Below, piece after piece: positions 20,901-28,892 of a stretch of DNA of 64,000 nt. A program made the position numbers and the translations under genes. The DNA is taken from the NCBI GenBank assembly GCA_030560485.1, contig JAKTTS010000001.1:85720-149719 (forward strand). Reading direction: 5' to 3'. This stretch comes from Ascoidea tarda (nom. inval.). Lineage: Eukaryota; Ascomycota; Saccharomycetes; Ascoideales; Ascoideaceae. Under the pieces are notes generated by a model. It worked only from the letters and a program-made list of their open reading frames with translations. It was not told the DNA's origin and ran no database searches. Position 1 is the first letter of the stretch. Every line of letters begins with the position of its first letter.

Positions 20901-22126
20901 GATAGCAAATTGATGACATAAGTTTCATTGAAATCCTTAATAGATTGTTTTATATGATTATCAAAAGAATGTTGGTTTGCCTCAAAGGATCTATTGATGT
21001 CGATTTTCTTTATAGATGAATTAGAGCTGATTTCATAAAATATGGGCAAATTTGATCTAATAGTGATATTACTTATTGAGAAAAATTCATTGTATAAGAT
21101 AAATTCGGTTTCAATATAGTTTGAAATATTTCCTCCATCATCCAACCCATAAGGTCCTAGTATATTAGTTTTTTTATTACATCCGATTTTTGAGATTATC
21201 GAAACAAGAAAGTCTTGATAGATATTACCTTTAATCAAACTGACAAAATCTTTGGGCACATAAGAATTGTCGAATTTGATAATGGTATTTAAAGTCTGAG
21301 CAAAGCCTCTGATCATTAAGTTCAAAAACTTGCAACTATCAAATTTCTGTTTTTGAAGGTCAGTTAAATTGTTCCGAAAGTTGATGAGCTGGTTGATTAG
21401 ATATTTATTCCACAAAAAATCCTGTATGGGATTCAAATTTGTATCACTTAAACTTTTATCCCTTCTTGCTTGCAAAGTCTTTGTAATGTCAAAATTATTA
21501 GAGTAGTAAAATGACCCTTTGGATAGCATTTTTTTCAAACTTGAAAAGGGAAGTTTTAGTTCGTCGTCATTATTTTCGTTGCTATTCAAAGGCTCTTTAG
21601 CTAATCTGCTATTATTGTTATTACTATTATTGTTGTCAAAATTTGTGTATGGGTAGTAAGTGGATATCCCAGAAGAGTTCATTGCATTCCTATTGTGGTT
21701 TTCAAAACCCAGATCAAATTGTTTAGAATTAAGACAGATAAATTCCACTTGGGATATCTTATAGAACTTTTCGTTTGGATTGATACTGCCAGCATCCAAA
21801 AAGTCAGTTATAATTATCAAAAAAGAGAAGTTATTGATAGTAATCAAACCCAATATTCCACAGCATTTGAGGTTGTAAGCTGAGGACAAATTGACATAAT
21901 CCTTATAGTCCTTTTCTTCGTACTCAATGAATTCCACTAAACATTTAGGCGAGACCAGTGAACTACTCAAGTTTACGTTCAGTTTCGATTTGTGATGAGA
22001 GTGATGATGATGGCTATTTTCATCCGATGAATAGTAGCTAGAAGGAACAGGATCTCTTATTAACAACACCTGTTGATTAGAGGATATTGCCACTGATCTT
22101 GGAGATGACTTTAGGTGTATTTCCAT
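17984..22126 (-). CDS. INP51: Synaptojanin-like inositol 5-phosphatase with inactive Sac1 domain
   Basis: A 1380-residue protein with an N-terminal Sac1-like domain (about 60-620) and an inositol-polyphosphate 5-phosphatase domain (about 800-1200). The latter shows all main motifs: GTFNVN, FLIGLEEVVEL, SHLAAG, WLGDFNYRI, PAWTDRIL and SDHRPVYALF. At residues 541-561 the Sac1 catalytic loop reads QTGVFRLITFQSFEKVDELY; the expected CX5R Cys and Arg are both missing, so the Sac1 half should be inactive, as known for Inp51. The C-terminus carries NPF at 1363-1365, the EH-domain ligand by which yeast Inp51 is recalled to bind Irs4/Tax4. Together these point to Inp51 rather than Inp52/53, which keep an active Sac1 site. 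The enzyme removes the 5-phosphate from PI(4,5)P2 at the plasma membrane. Confidence 0.88.
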   Translation of the reverse strand: MEIHLKSSPRSVAISSNQQVLLIRDPVPSSYYSSDENSHHHHSHHKSKLNVNLSSSLVSPKCLVEFIEYEEKDYKDYVNLSSAYNLKCCGILGLITINNFSFLIIITDFLDAGSINPNEKFYKISQVEFICLNSKQFDLGFENHNRNAMNSSGISTYYPYTNFDNNNSNNNNSRLAKEPLNSNENNDDELKLPFSSLKKMLSKGSFYYSNNFDITKTLQARRDKSLSDTNLNPIQDFLWNKYLINQLINFRNNLTDLQKQKFDSCKFLNLMIRGFAQTLNTIIKFDNSYVPKDFVSLIKGNIYQDFLVSIISKIGCNKKTNILGPYGLDDGGNISNYIETEFILYNEFFSISNITIRSNLPIFYEISSNSSIKKIDINRSFEANQHSFDNHIKQSIKDFNETYVINLLSSSTKVPFSPTDPFSKLVGRSNSALATLIANRTKSKSNLKEKRESVETDLLKLLLNHFNCFMKNNPLLQESLSLSNINYKLYQLIKSDKVKSEILFTLENPMLNFGCFILPNNDEVCSKLSSSFLNINEFNRQQTGVFRLITFQSFEKVDELYKIIIKHLIRLTLKLIYCSPVMNSRGKSYYQDYLSQNNNDLWKKILVLLHENSVQLQRILDKFNIDLKSIEKTASADEGENNKESPRNSRVFSSSAESRSSSFLDSSSSVSFSSSKMNSYETSDNRSDTQLVNKKQKSKSFFSNISDITVSSSKKLFSNLTNYNYNNLIINEDGAIRRKNRLINGMLGNNEEFHQGSEDQKKDALVINKVILFDPLSDYVNKVLMKLAKKYSYRKNITIFSGTFNVNADMYNGSLSTWLFPKENHDVLLVQKEEDLEKLKKSQEKLLSPPPAFKTSINNKGSSLTVNYSTSHINRSDSSFLSNNKSLKSELANEEDQKNNIETDEEYLRFQSTYIDLTDAKDDAENNNSKEFEKITSRSGEIYEYDLLPDVFLIGLEEVVELTPGQMINIDFTNKKFWEKKIGKELNSQVKKLLKIHPPQDSCVDFSNSLLDLKKYVLLWSGQLGGVLLLMFVKNYQVKYIKNIESSIKKTGNFGLANKGGIALSFKYSDTKFCFITSHLAAGLNNTEERHNNYKALAKSLRFNGNKRIRDHDIIIWLGDFNYRILLSNDEVRNKIKKKEFMSLFEYDQLNQQMITGESFPYFQEFEIKFPPTYKFNKNESTYDLSEKMRIPAWTDRILNRSSNRNNLKQLTYGCSQDIKFSDHRPVYALFKSRVCVVNEAIKNEITSKLYESSKNKIGGVNNLVNLDFNELNKRLDLNIINKKKIWNNISNPAKTKDDIIVHNADDSLINDLEPSNNLSLPPPSSESRKWWIDGGQLVKVDLFKDKNVDISNLIINPKRPINPFEINEELDFIPANSIK

Positions 22127-22605
22127 ATTACGTCCATTAATTGCTGATCCAATTGTGTATTTACTGGAAAATTAGCTTTATATAGGTTGATTTCACCAAG
22201 AAAGAATGGAAGAACTTTAACTGCTGATAATCCGCATGATAACAAGATACAAATAAGAGGACTATGAGATGATTATGAGATGATTGTGAGATAGAAAAGT
22301 GCTACTTTCTACAGAAACATGGTCGAGCTGAACATAAGTTGTATAAAATATATATCATATAACTATAACTATAGATGTAATTGTAGTTGTAAATGTGGGT
22401 GTGAGTGAGTGTATAAATGTAATGGGCAATAAGAGGGTATAACTGAATTAAAAGTATAATCTCAAAAAAAAAAATTTATATTGGTCTAGTGAATAAAGAA
22501 GATTTTAAAATAAAATAAAATAAAACAAAGTCTCAATTGTTATGCAGTCCATATCAAATCATCTTTAAAAAATCGTTAAAAGTTTTATAATTGGTAGAGT
22601 TCGGA
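22127..22605. other. Intergenic region between INP51 start and TPS2 stop
   Basis: 479 AT-rich bases between two minus-strand genes. It holds short imperfect repeats (TGAGATGATTA at about 22265; GTGAGTGAGTG near 22400) and A-runs near 22465. No gene or RNA was recognised; the INP51 promoter must lie here. Confidence 0.4.
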
Positions 22606-25230
22606 TTATTTCTTTAAATGGCCTCTATCATCTAGTGAGACAGTACCAGGTGTTTCGAAGATGGAAACTTCACCAATTAACAAACCAAGAGTATCCAAAA
22701 CCTCTTTAGGATCAACCAAATGAGCTTTTGCAATGGTTTTCTTTGAAGCAGGACCAACAGTTGTAGGGTACAAACCATAATTAGAAAACTCGTTTTTAAT
22801 GTGGGTGCCAGATTTATCTGAATGCCAATCTTTTTCAATATCGTTAAGCGATTTAAACATATCTTCATCGGTTTTATCATCACCCAAGCAGAACACAAAA
22901 TCAGGATAAACCTTTTCAGAAGAGGTGTTGTTATCATCAGGGATATTTGATTTATATTCTGTGATTAATCTTCTTACGATTTCACCTTTATTGACAAATT
23001 TGGGTCTAACTTCTATATTAGCCTTTCCACTCATAACTTCAACGTCATATTGTTGAGCAATTGTATCGTTCAAGTGCTGTTTTAATTGTTTACTTTGAAA
23101 TTCGCCAAATTCTGGGTCAGATTTTCTGTAGTGCCAAGTTAAGGCTACTTTTTTCCTTTCAATAAAGGAGCCAGGAGTTCTTTCGGTATAGTAGGTAAAG
23201 ATTTCTATAAGATCCTCCTGCCATTTCATTTCAACGCTTTCAGCGAGGTTTATCCAATTTTCGGAGTTGATCAGTTTCATAAAGCAGCCATGTTCAGCAG
23301 ATAGACCTAGTTTTTTGTTGTGGCTTCCAAGCCACTTTTCGAGGAATTCCTGATCTCTGCCTGAGATGATCCATATTTGGTTTTTAGGATCTTGAGACAA
23401 TTTGTCCAAGATGTTCAATAGACGAATGGAGGGAATAGCGGCAGAGGGTTCTTTTACGATGGGGGTCAAAGTGCCATCGTAGTCGAATAGAAATAGTCTT
23501 CTGTTTGACGATTGGTAGTGGGAATTTAGTGGGGGTCTATCAAGGGCGGGAGTCGAGTGGTTGTGGTCTTTAATCTTTGATAGTTCGTCGATTAGATGGG
23601 ATAGAAATTTGTTGGTCCAGTTTTGGATTGTGTTTGAGGTTACATGGTGATATAGTTTTTGTTGCATTAGGGATTTCTTTTGGTCGGGCATTAATAGGCA
23701 TTCGTTGATCATTTTGGCAACGCCAACTGAATCCCAGGGGTTGACTAGGAGAGCGTCACTTAATACAGTTGCAGTGCCACTGAATTCGGATAAAATCAAG
23801 GGGGATTTGTTGAATTTTTGACAGACGACAAATTCCAAGGAAGTCGTGTTCATGCCATCTCTAACGGAGGTGATTAGACCTAGATCAGCAACTCTTAGGA
23901 GGGCTAGGTATTCATCTTTGGCGACTCTCATTTGGTAGTGTTGAACAGGAGTTGAGTTCAAGGAGCCATAGGTGCCGTTGATGTGGGCGACTAGTTCTTG
24001 GACGTCCTTTTCAACAGAGGAACTAGCATTTTCGTGGAGGTAGGCTGGGGAGGATAGTTGGATGAGAACAACTTTGTCGACCCATTCAGGGTACATTGAT
24101 AGGAACATTTCAAAGGCCTGTAATTTTTGAATGACACCACGAACAGTGTCCAAACGATCTCTGCCAATGATGATTTTTTTGTTTTCGTAGAGGGATCTGA
24201 TGGCTTGGACTTTTTTGTCGATGATTGGGGTGTTGAAGGCGTTGTCTTCGATTTTGAAGGAGTCGATACCAATGGGCAAAGCGTCTACATTAACGTAGGA
24301 GCCATAGGCGCTGACAGAGTTTGGGGTTGCTTCACAGCCCAAGAGTCTTGTGCAGCTTGAGATAAAGTGTCTTGCAAAGGAGTAGGATTGAAAGCCAATT
24401 TTGTTTGCACCTAGCATACCATCGAGGATGCTTTGTCTCTTTGATAGACATCTAAAGTATTCACTTGAAGGGAAGGGAGCGTGGATGAAGAGGCCGATGA
24501 AGGCGTCGGAGAGTCTCATTCTAAGCAATTGAGGGAGGAGGAGGAGGTAGTAGTCGTGGATCCAGATGATGTCTCCAGGTTTGTAGAGGGCAATGATTTT
24601 AGCAGCGTAGGCCTCGTTGAATTTGACGTAGTCGTGCCACCATTGTTCTTCTTGTTTGCCATCAGAGGGAATTGGTTGGATATAGTGAAAGGCAGGCCAT
24701 AGGACGTTTTCAGCGTATTTTCTCCATCTTTGTTGATCTCTTCTTAGCAACCAGATTGGGTGGATGTTTTGAGTGTTGTTGGCGATTTTGATTTTAGATT
24801 CGATGTCAGATTTTTCGTCTTCGGTTAGATATAAAGGGTCAGATTCGTCAATGTTGTTGGTGGGGACTGGGTTGTTGATGTTGGAGTTGTTTTAGGTTGG
24901 AAAGAATTTGTCGTGGGGAATTAGTTCGCCAGTCCAAGCAATTAGGTGAGTTTGCCAGTCAGTTTGCTGGTCTAGAAAGTAAAAGGAGGAGTATAGGGCC
25001 GAGTTTCCACGTAGATGTTTTATGGTCCAGTCGTTTTTTGTTTGAGAAGAGGTGTTTTTGTAGATTTGGTTGGGGATTATAGTTGTGGCGAAAAGAACTC
25101 TGCCAGATAACTTGGGGTTGACGTCGTTGGGAGACTGGGATAAACTTGATAAAGAAGCAGTGGAGGAATTGAAGTCACTGGTGAGGGAAGGAGAAGCAAA
25201 AGCCTCTTCATCGGGCTTATTAACAGTCAT
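22606..25230 (-). CDS. TPS2: Trehalose-6-phosphate phosphatase, interrupted by one in-frame TAA
   Basis: A frame of 875 codons runs from ATG 25230 to TAA 22606 with one internal TAA at 24892-24894. The first 112 codons (RVLFATTIIP, then GNSALYSSFYFL and AWTGEL) and the remaining 762 belong to one Tps2 protein: a GT20 synthase-like domain (WIHDYYLLLLPQLLR, IIIGRDRLD, LRVADLGLITSVRDGMN), then a C-terminal HAD phosphatase starting FDYDGTLTPIVKEP, with catalytic Asp pair, and later CLGDDKTDEDMF. The TAA lies in the weakly conserved linker before PLYLTEDE; 47 further codons are open up to the WLLRRDQ motif. No GT lies close upstream on the coding strand, so an intron does not explain it. Tps2 dephosphorylates trehalose-6-phosphate in the Tps1-Tps2-Tps3-Tsl1 complex. 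The phosphatase domain could still be made by reinitiation or readthrough. Confidence 0.88.
24892..24894 (-). other. In-frame TAA stop inside TPS2
   Basis: Single stop codon in otherwise open and conserved coding sequence, codon context ACC-TAA-AAC. A single C-to-T change of CAA would produce it. TAA also ends TPS2 itself, RPL2, FSF1, APS1 and others in this window, so it is not a sense codon in general. Confidence 0.85.
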
Positions 25231-26159
25231 GATTAAAAAAAGTAATTAGATAATTAAATAAGTAATGAAGTGATCAAGTGAACAAGTGATTAAGTAATTA
25301 ATTGATTGTGATTTTGGAGTGGTGGAATGGAATTGAAAGAAAGAGAGAAGATAATTGAAGAGATAATGAGTGGTTAATAAAGAAGGCAAGTGAGAAGCAA
25401 AAAAACAATTTCGAGAGATGAAGAAGCAAACTTGGGAGAGAATTATATCATGTATCAGAGCGAGAATGGAGCTAGTAGAATTGAAGCAGAAATAGAACAA
25501 AACGACAAGAAAACAGCGAGAAAGGAAGAGCAAGCAGGTTTTTATATGGAGATAGCCAATTGGATAGGACAGATAAATGGTTCAGCTGTTATTTGTTGTT
25601 ATTTGTTGTTATTTGTTGTTATAAGACGAGTGGTTCCAGCAGCTGAGTGAGAGCTGAGGTTGGAGCCCAGGTCGATGAATCAGCTTTGCTGCTTCTGCAG
25701 ACGCTGCTCGGTCGCCACATCCTGCACCTCACTCGGCCCCGCCAGTGCTGCGCGAGTCGCCAGACCGGCGGGTCCAACGTGGGTCCTCTGTGGGAACACC
25801 GCTGAGACAGCCCAACAACGCGTCCCACCCACGGGCCAATCACGAACGGGCCCCGGCGCGCGCCCGCTGGACCAGAGCAGCCCGAGCAGCACGCCCGAGC
25901 AGCCCAATCACAGCCCACGCCGTAGTACTGGCACCAGCAGCTGCTGGTGCGCGGACTGTCGGCTGTTTGCAAGCCAAAGCAGCAGAGCTTGCACGTGTAA
26001 AAAACCGAGTCACGTGCATGCAGCAAAGGCAGCAGGGGCAGTAGCGGAAGCATGCCCGGTTCGGGAGCAGCTGAGTCACAAACAGCACCGGCAGCACAGC
26101 AGAGCAAGCAGAGCAGACCGAGCAGTGTATTGTAGGGCTATATACACGATTGCACCCAG
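25231..26159. promoter_or_regulatory. TPS2 promoter and GC-rich island, to the MIX14 stop
   Basis: 929 bases. Positions 25231-25620 are A/G-rich. Three and a half copies of a 10-base GTTATTTGTT unit lie at 25588-25622. From 25630 to about 26150 the DNA becomes GC-rich, with open frames on both strands that have no recognisable domain and look like composition artefacts. CACGTG occurs at about 25992 and again at 26011 as CACGTGCATGCA. Regulatory role inferred. Confidence 0.45.
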
Positions 26160-26609
26160 CTATTTCTCGTCCACTGCTTTTTTGGAGCATAATCGCAAAG
26201 ACGACAACTCGTCCACACAAGTGATGATTTTATTCTGACTTTTATCGGTATTGATCTCGTTGTCCTTCATCTGCTGTTGCCTCTTGAACAAACAGCCCTC
26301 GTAATCCTTTAGCTTGCCCAAACAGTTTTCTTGGATTTTCTTAAACGCCGGAACATTGTTCTTGATGCAGTATGTTAGCTTTCTCTGGTTGTCAACACAA
26401 GCACTTGCATTCCCATTCTTGTGGTTTTGAGAAACACATTTATGATAATCTAAGAATTCTTGTGGGCAGTTTCGTGCAATCTAGTTTGTGTTAGCATTTG
26501 TAATGTCATTTGAAAACACAATGAATGAAAATAAATGAAAATAACGTAATGTTATTAATGAAATTTAACATACATCTTCTAAAAGAATTTGATCCAATAC
26601 TCCTGACAT
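26160..26609 (-). CDS. MIX14: Twin CX9C mitochondrial intermembrane-space protein Mix14, spliced
   Basis: Two exons: 26609-26574 (12 codons) and 26480-26160, giving 118 residues. Exon 1 reads MSGVLDQILLED and exon 2 continues IARNCPQEFLDYHKC. That N-terminus and the first Cys-x9-Cys match yeast Mix14, a Mia40 substrate of the intermembrane space. Two more Cys-x9-Cys pairs follow (CVDNQRKLTYC and CLGKLKDYEGC), plus single cysteines near the C-terminus. The intron at 26573-26481 has donor GTATGT, branch TGCTAAC at 26496-26490 and acceptor CTAG. Because the first exon is only 36 bases the gene does not show as one long frame. The plus-strand frame across the same bases has no domain. Confidence 0.88.
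26481..26573 (-). other. MIX14 intron, 93 bases
   Basis: Donor GTATGT at 26573-26568, branch-like TGCTAAC at 26496-26490 and acceptor CTAG ending at 26481. Removing it joins codon 12 (GAT) to ATT in phase 0 and restores the conserved N-terminus. Confidence 0.88.
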
Positions 26610-26957
26610 ATTGTATTATATTATAACAACTTGTATTATATTATAACAACTTGTAGCAATTTATAATGAATGATAGTAAATTATATGCAATATATTGATC
26701 AATCACTCACTTTTTTCTTTCGATCGAAATCTGCATTAATTTTCAATTTCGATTTAAATTTCATCTCATATATATAATACTCATCACGGTATAAAAAGTA
26801 CGCCATCATCAAAAATCAAATGAAAAACTATATCTCCAATCCATAATCACATAATCACATAATCATTAACTAATGATGGGTATAAGATATGGAATATGAA
26901 TATGAATATGAGTATTTATGTAAACATAAATACTCATATTCATATTCATATTCATTA
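26610..26957. other. Short region between MIX14 start and APS1 stop
   Basis: 348 AT-rich bases. It contains two copies of a TTGTATTATATTATAACAAC unit at 26611-26650, an ATAATCACATAATC repeat near 26850, and the perfect hairpin listed separately. The MIX14 promoter should lie here. Confidence 0.5.
26892..26953. repeat. Perfect 29-bp inverted repeat with 4-base loop
   Basis: Left arm 26892-26920, loop TAAA at 26921-26924, right arm 26925-26953; all 29 pairs match. The arms contain GAATAT repeats followed by GAGTATTTATG. It lies four bases beyond the APS1 stop (26958-26960), so on the APS1 transcript it would fold into a very stable stem right after the stop codon. Confidence 0.95.
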
Positions 26958-27419
26958 TTAGGCTAGTACACTATTCAATTGATCAGCATCCTCCATTTGA
27001 TCTTGCTGCGAAACTCGCTTCAACACCTCTTTCTTACTAGACTCCTGCAAGTGCCCATCCAACAACAACTCGTCAAGTATATAATACGCTGTTTGGAAAT
27101 TGAAAATTATATCCAACTCACACACATTCCCATAGATTTTGTCCATCTGCTCAACAAACCGTTGAATAATCTCCAACACCAACAACTCATTGTCCTCATT
27201 ATCAATTCCCACAACAAAAAACAACGACGCATACCGTCTGTAGATGATCTTGTAATCTTTATACTCAATTATATTGCACATCTTGGCTCTTCGTGATAAT
27301 ATAACAGCCGTTAGCTCTCGAATAATCTTTGTCTTATCCTTCTGCGATAGCGTATTGTACCATTTCGACAATCGAACTTTTCCTTGTCTCGACAACAATA
27401 TCAAATACTTTATAGCCAT
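26958..27419 (-). CDS. APS1: AP-1 clathrin adaptor small (sigma) subunit
   Basis: A 153-residue longin-like sigma adaptin, the expected length. It begins MAIKYLILLSRQGKVRLSKWY and contains the family core KMCNIIEYKDYKIIYRRYASLFF, then NELLVLEIIQRFVEQMDKIYGNVCELDIIFNF and a YYILDELL helix. These are the standard sigma-1 motifs; sigma-2 and sigma-3 differ in the CNIIEYKDYK region. The protein is part of the heterotetrameric AP-1 complex for clathrin vesicles at the trans-Golgi and endosomes. Its stop is tripled (TAA TAA TGA) and is followed immediately by a perfect hairpin. Confidence 0.92.
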   Translation of the reverse strand: MAIKYLILLSRQGKVRLSKWYNTLSQKDKTKIIRELTAVILSRRAKMCNIIEYKDYKIIYRRYASLFFVVGIDNEDNELLVLEIIQRFVEQMDKIYGNVCELDIIFNFQTAYYILDELLLDGHLQESSKKEVLKRVSQQDQMEDADQLNSVLA

Positions 27420-28013
27420 GATATGAATATGTTATTTATCTCAATAATTTTCCTTTACAATCCACAATTTCTTTACAATCTACGATTTCTTTACAATCTA
27501 CAATCTCTTTACAATCTCTTTTTGAATCGCTGTCAAAATCCAGCGGAAATCCGTACTTCATCAAATTCAGTCACATGATCCGCACTTAATCCGCACACAT
27601 CCACCAAAAGAAGAAGAAAAAACTAGAAGAAGCAGTTTACAATCTCTTTGATGTTTTTATATCACAAAAATCCTTTACGTTCTATCCATCAACTACATTT
27701 ATACTTCTTTTGTATTTTTGTATTTTTGTATTTTATATTTTTGCATTTTTGTATTTTTGCATTTTTGCATTTTTGTATTTTTGCATTTGTATTTTTAAAA
27801 AATCAAAAATTAAAATTTTGTTCATCTAATCACAATAAAGCACTGAAAATCAAACAATAATGGTTCACATTATATTTATAGTACATGGAATTAAAAAATT
27901 ATCAATACCTAACTAAACTAGATGAAAAGGAGGAAAAAACAAATAGAAAATAATGAAAAAATAGAAAAAAAATAGAAAAAAAATAGAAAAAAAATTAAAA
28001 AGAAAATAGAAAA
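27420..28013. other. APS1 promoter and downstream low-complexity DNA
   Basis: 594 bases. Positions 27452-27520 are a tandem array of about four copies of a TTTACAATCTACAATTTC-like unit, directly upstream of APS1. Positions 27711-27797 are a second array of an eight-base TATTTTTG/CATTTTTG unit. From 27930 the DNA is A-rich up to the stop of the next minus-strand gene. No gene recognised. Confidence 0.55.
27711..27797. repeat. Minisatellite of TATTTTTG / CATTTTTG units
   Basis: About ten imperfect copies of an eight-base T-rich unit differing at the first base. Non-coding, between APS1 and the next gene. Confidence 0.8.
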
Positions 28014-28868
28014 TTAAACTGTAGACACAAGTTTCTTACTAGATATTAAAGAGTTTTCATTGGATTGAATGAAACCCTTGGGACAACTAGAAGATGAAGA
28101 GGTTGTTAATTTGACTGATTCATTTTTAATCATTTCGTTGATATTTGATCTCAAGTTTTTCAAGTGTGAGTTTTTAGAACTTGAAGAACCCTTGTGGGTT
28201 TTTATTATCTTGGAACTCTTTAATATCTTTGATGATTTGGATGATTTGGATGATTTGGATTTTCTTGTAGGGTTTTTAGATATTTTATTAAAGTTATCCT
28301 GTATGAAATTCTTCAATTGATTATAATCAATACAATCTTGATCATCATCATTAGAGTTAGGATTAGAATTAGAATCAGAATTAGAATCACCATTGCCATT
28401 ATCAATTGTAATTAAATTAAAATTGCTCTTCTGTAAATGGCTAATAAACTTGTTATAATCAATTGAAGTTTTCTTAAAGTTTATTGGATCGATATCCAAG
28501 TTGATATAGTTGAAATCAAGATTAATTGGATTCTTCTTTAAAAAGTTATTCAACAACGCAAATTTATTCAAGTTGTTGCCATTTCTAAGATTGTTGATGA
28601 TGAAATTATTGGACTTTTTCAATTTGCCTAGGTTTTTTTTATGATTGATTCTTTGTAGTTTAAAGATTTGGTTGATCTCCAAAAACTGATAAGGCCCAGG
28701 TAAAATGTTTATGAAAATTGGTTTATTGGCATTAAACATTAGTGTAAATTTTAATTCATTTTCATTATTCACATCATTATCATAATCATCATGATTATGA
28801 TGATTATTATTATGATTATGATTATGATTATGGCTATGATTAATAACTTCTTTATTGGAAGCAACCAT
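28014..28868 (-). CDS. Unrecognised low-complexity protein with His/Asn tract
   Basis: 284 residues from ATG 28868 (292 from ATG 28892). Not recognised. After an N-terminal His/Asn tract comes a more ordered stretch, NELKFTLMFNANKPIFINILPG followed by PYQFLEINQIFKLQRI, with the look of a folded beta-rich segment. The middle is Lys/Asn-rich and the C-terminal third is a Ser/Lys repeat (KSSKSSKSSKILKSSK) then Ser-rich. The basic Ser/Lys tail suggests a nuclear or nucleic-acid-associated protein, but that is inference. Coding is supported by length in a region with many stops in other frames and by the non-repetitive core. A fast-evolving orthologue of a known yeast gene is quite possible. Confidence 0.55.
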   Translation of the reverse strand: MVASNKEVINHSHNHNHNHNNNHHNHDDYDNDVNNENELKFTLMFNANKPIFINILPGPYQFLEINQIFKLQRINHKKNLGKLKKSNNFIINNLRNGNNLNKFALLNNFLKKNPINLDFNYINLDIDPINFKKTSIDYNKFISHLQKSNFNLITIDNGNGDSNSDSNSNPNSNDDDQDCIDYNQLKNFIQDNFNKISKNPTRKSKSSKSSKSSKILKSSKIIKTHKGSSSSKNSHLKNLRSNINEMIKNESVKLTTSSSSSCPKGFIQSNENSLISSKKLVSTV

Positions 28869-28892
28869 TATTAAGCAGTTGTATATTAGCAC

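Noticed and set aside
25660-26238. 192-codon plus-strand frame and several minus-strand frames
   Set aside because: Lie in a GC-rich island where stops are rare on all frames, have no domain, and overlap antisense to the MIX14 coding exon.
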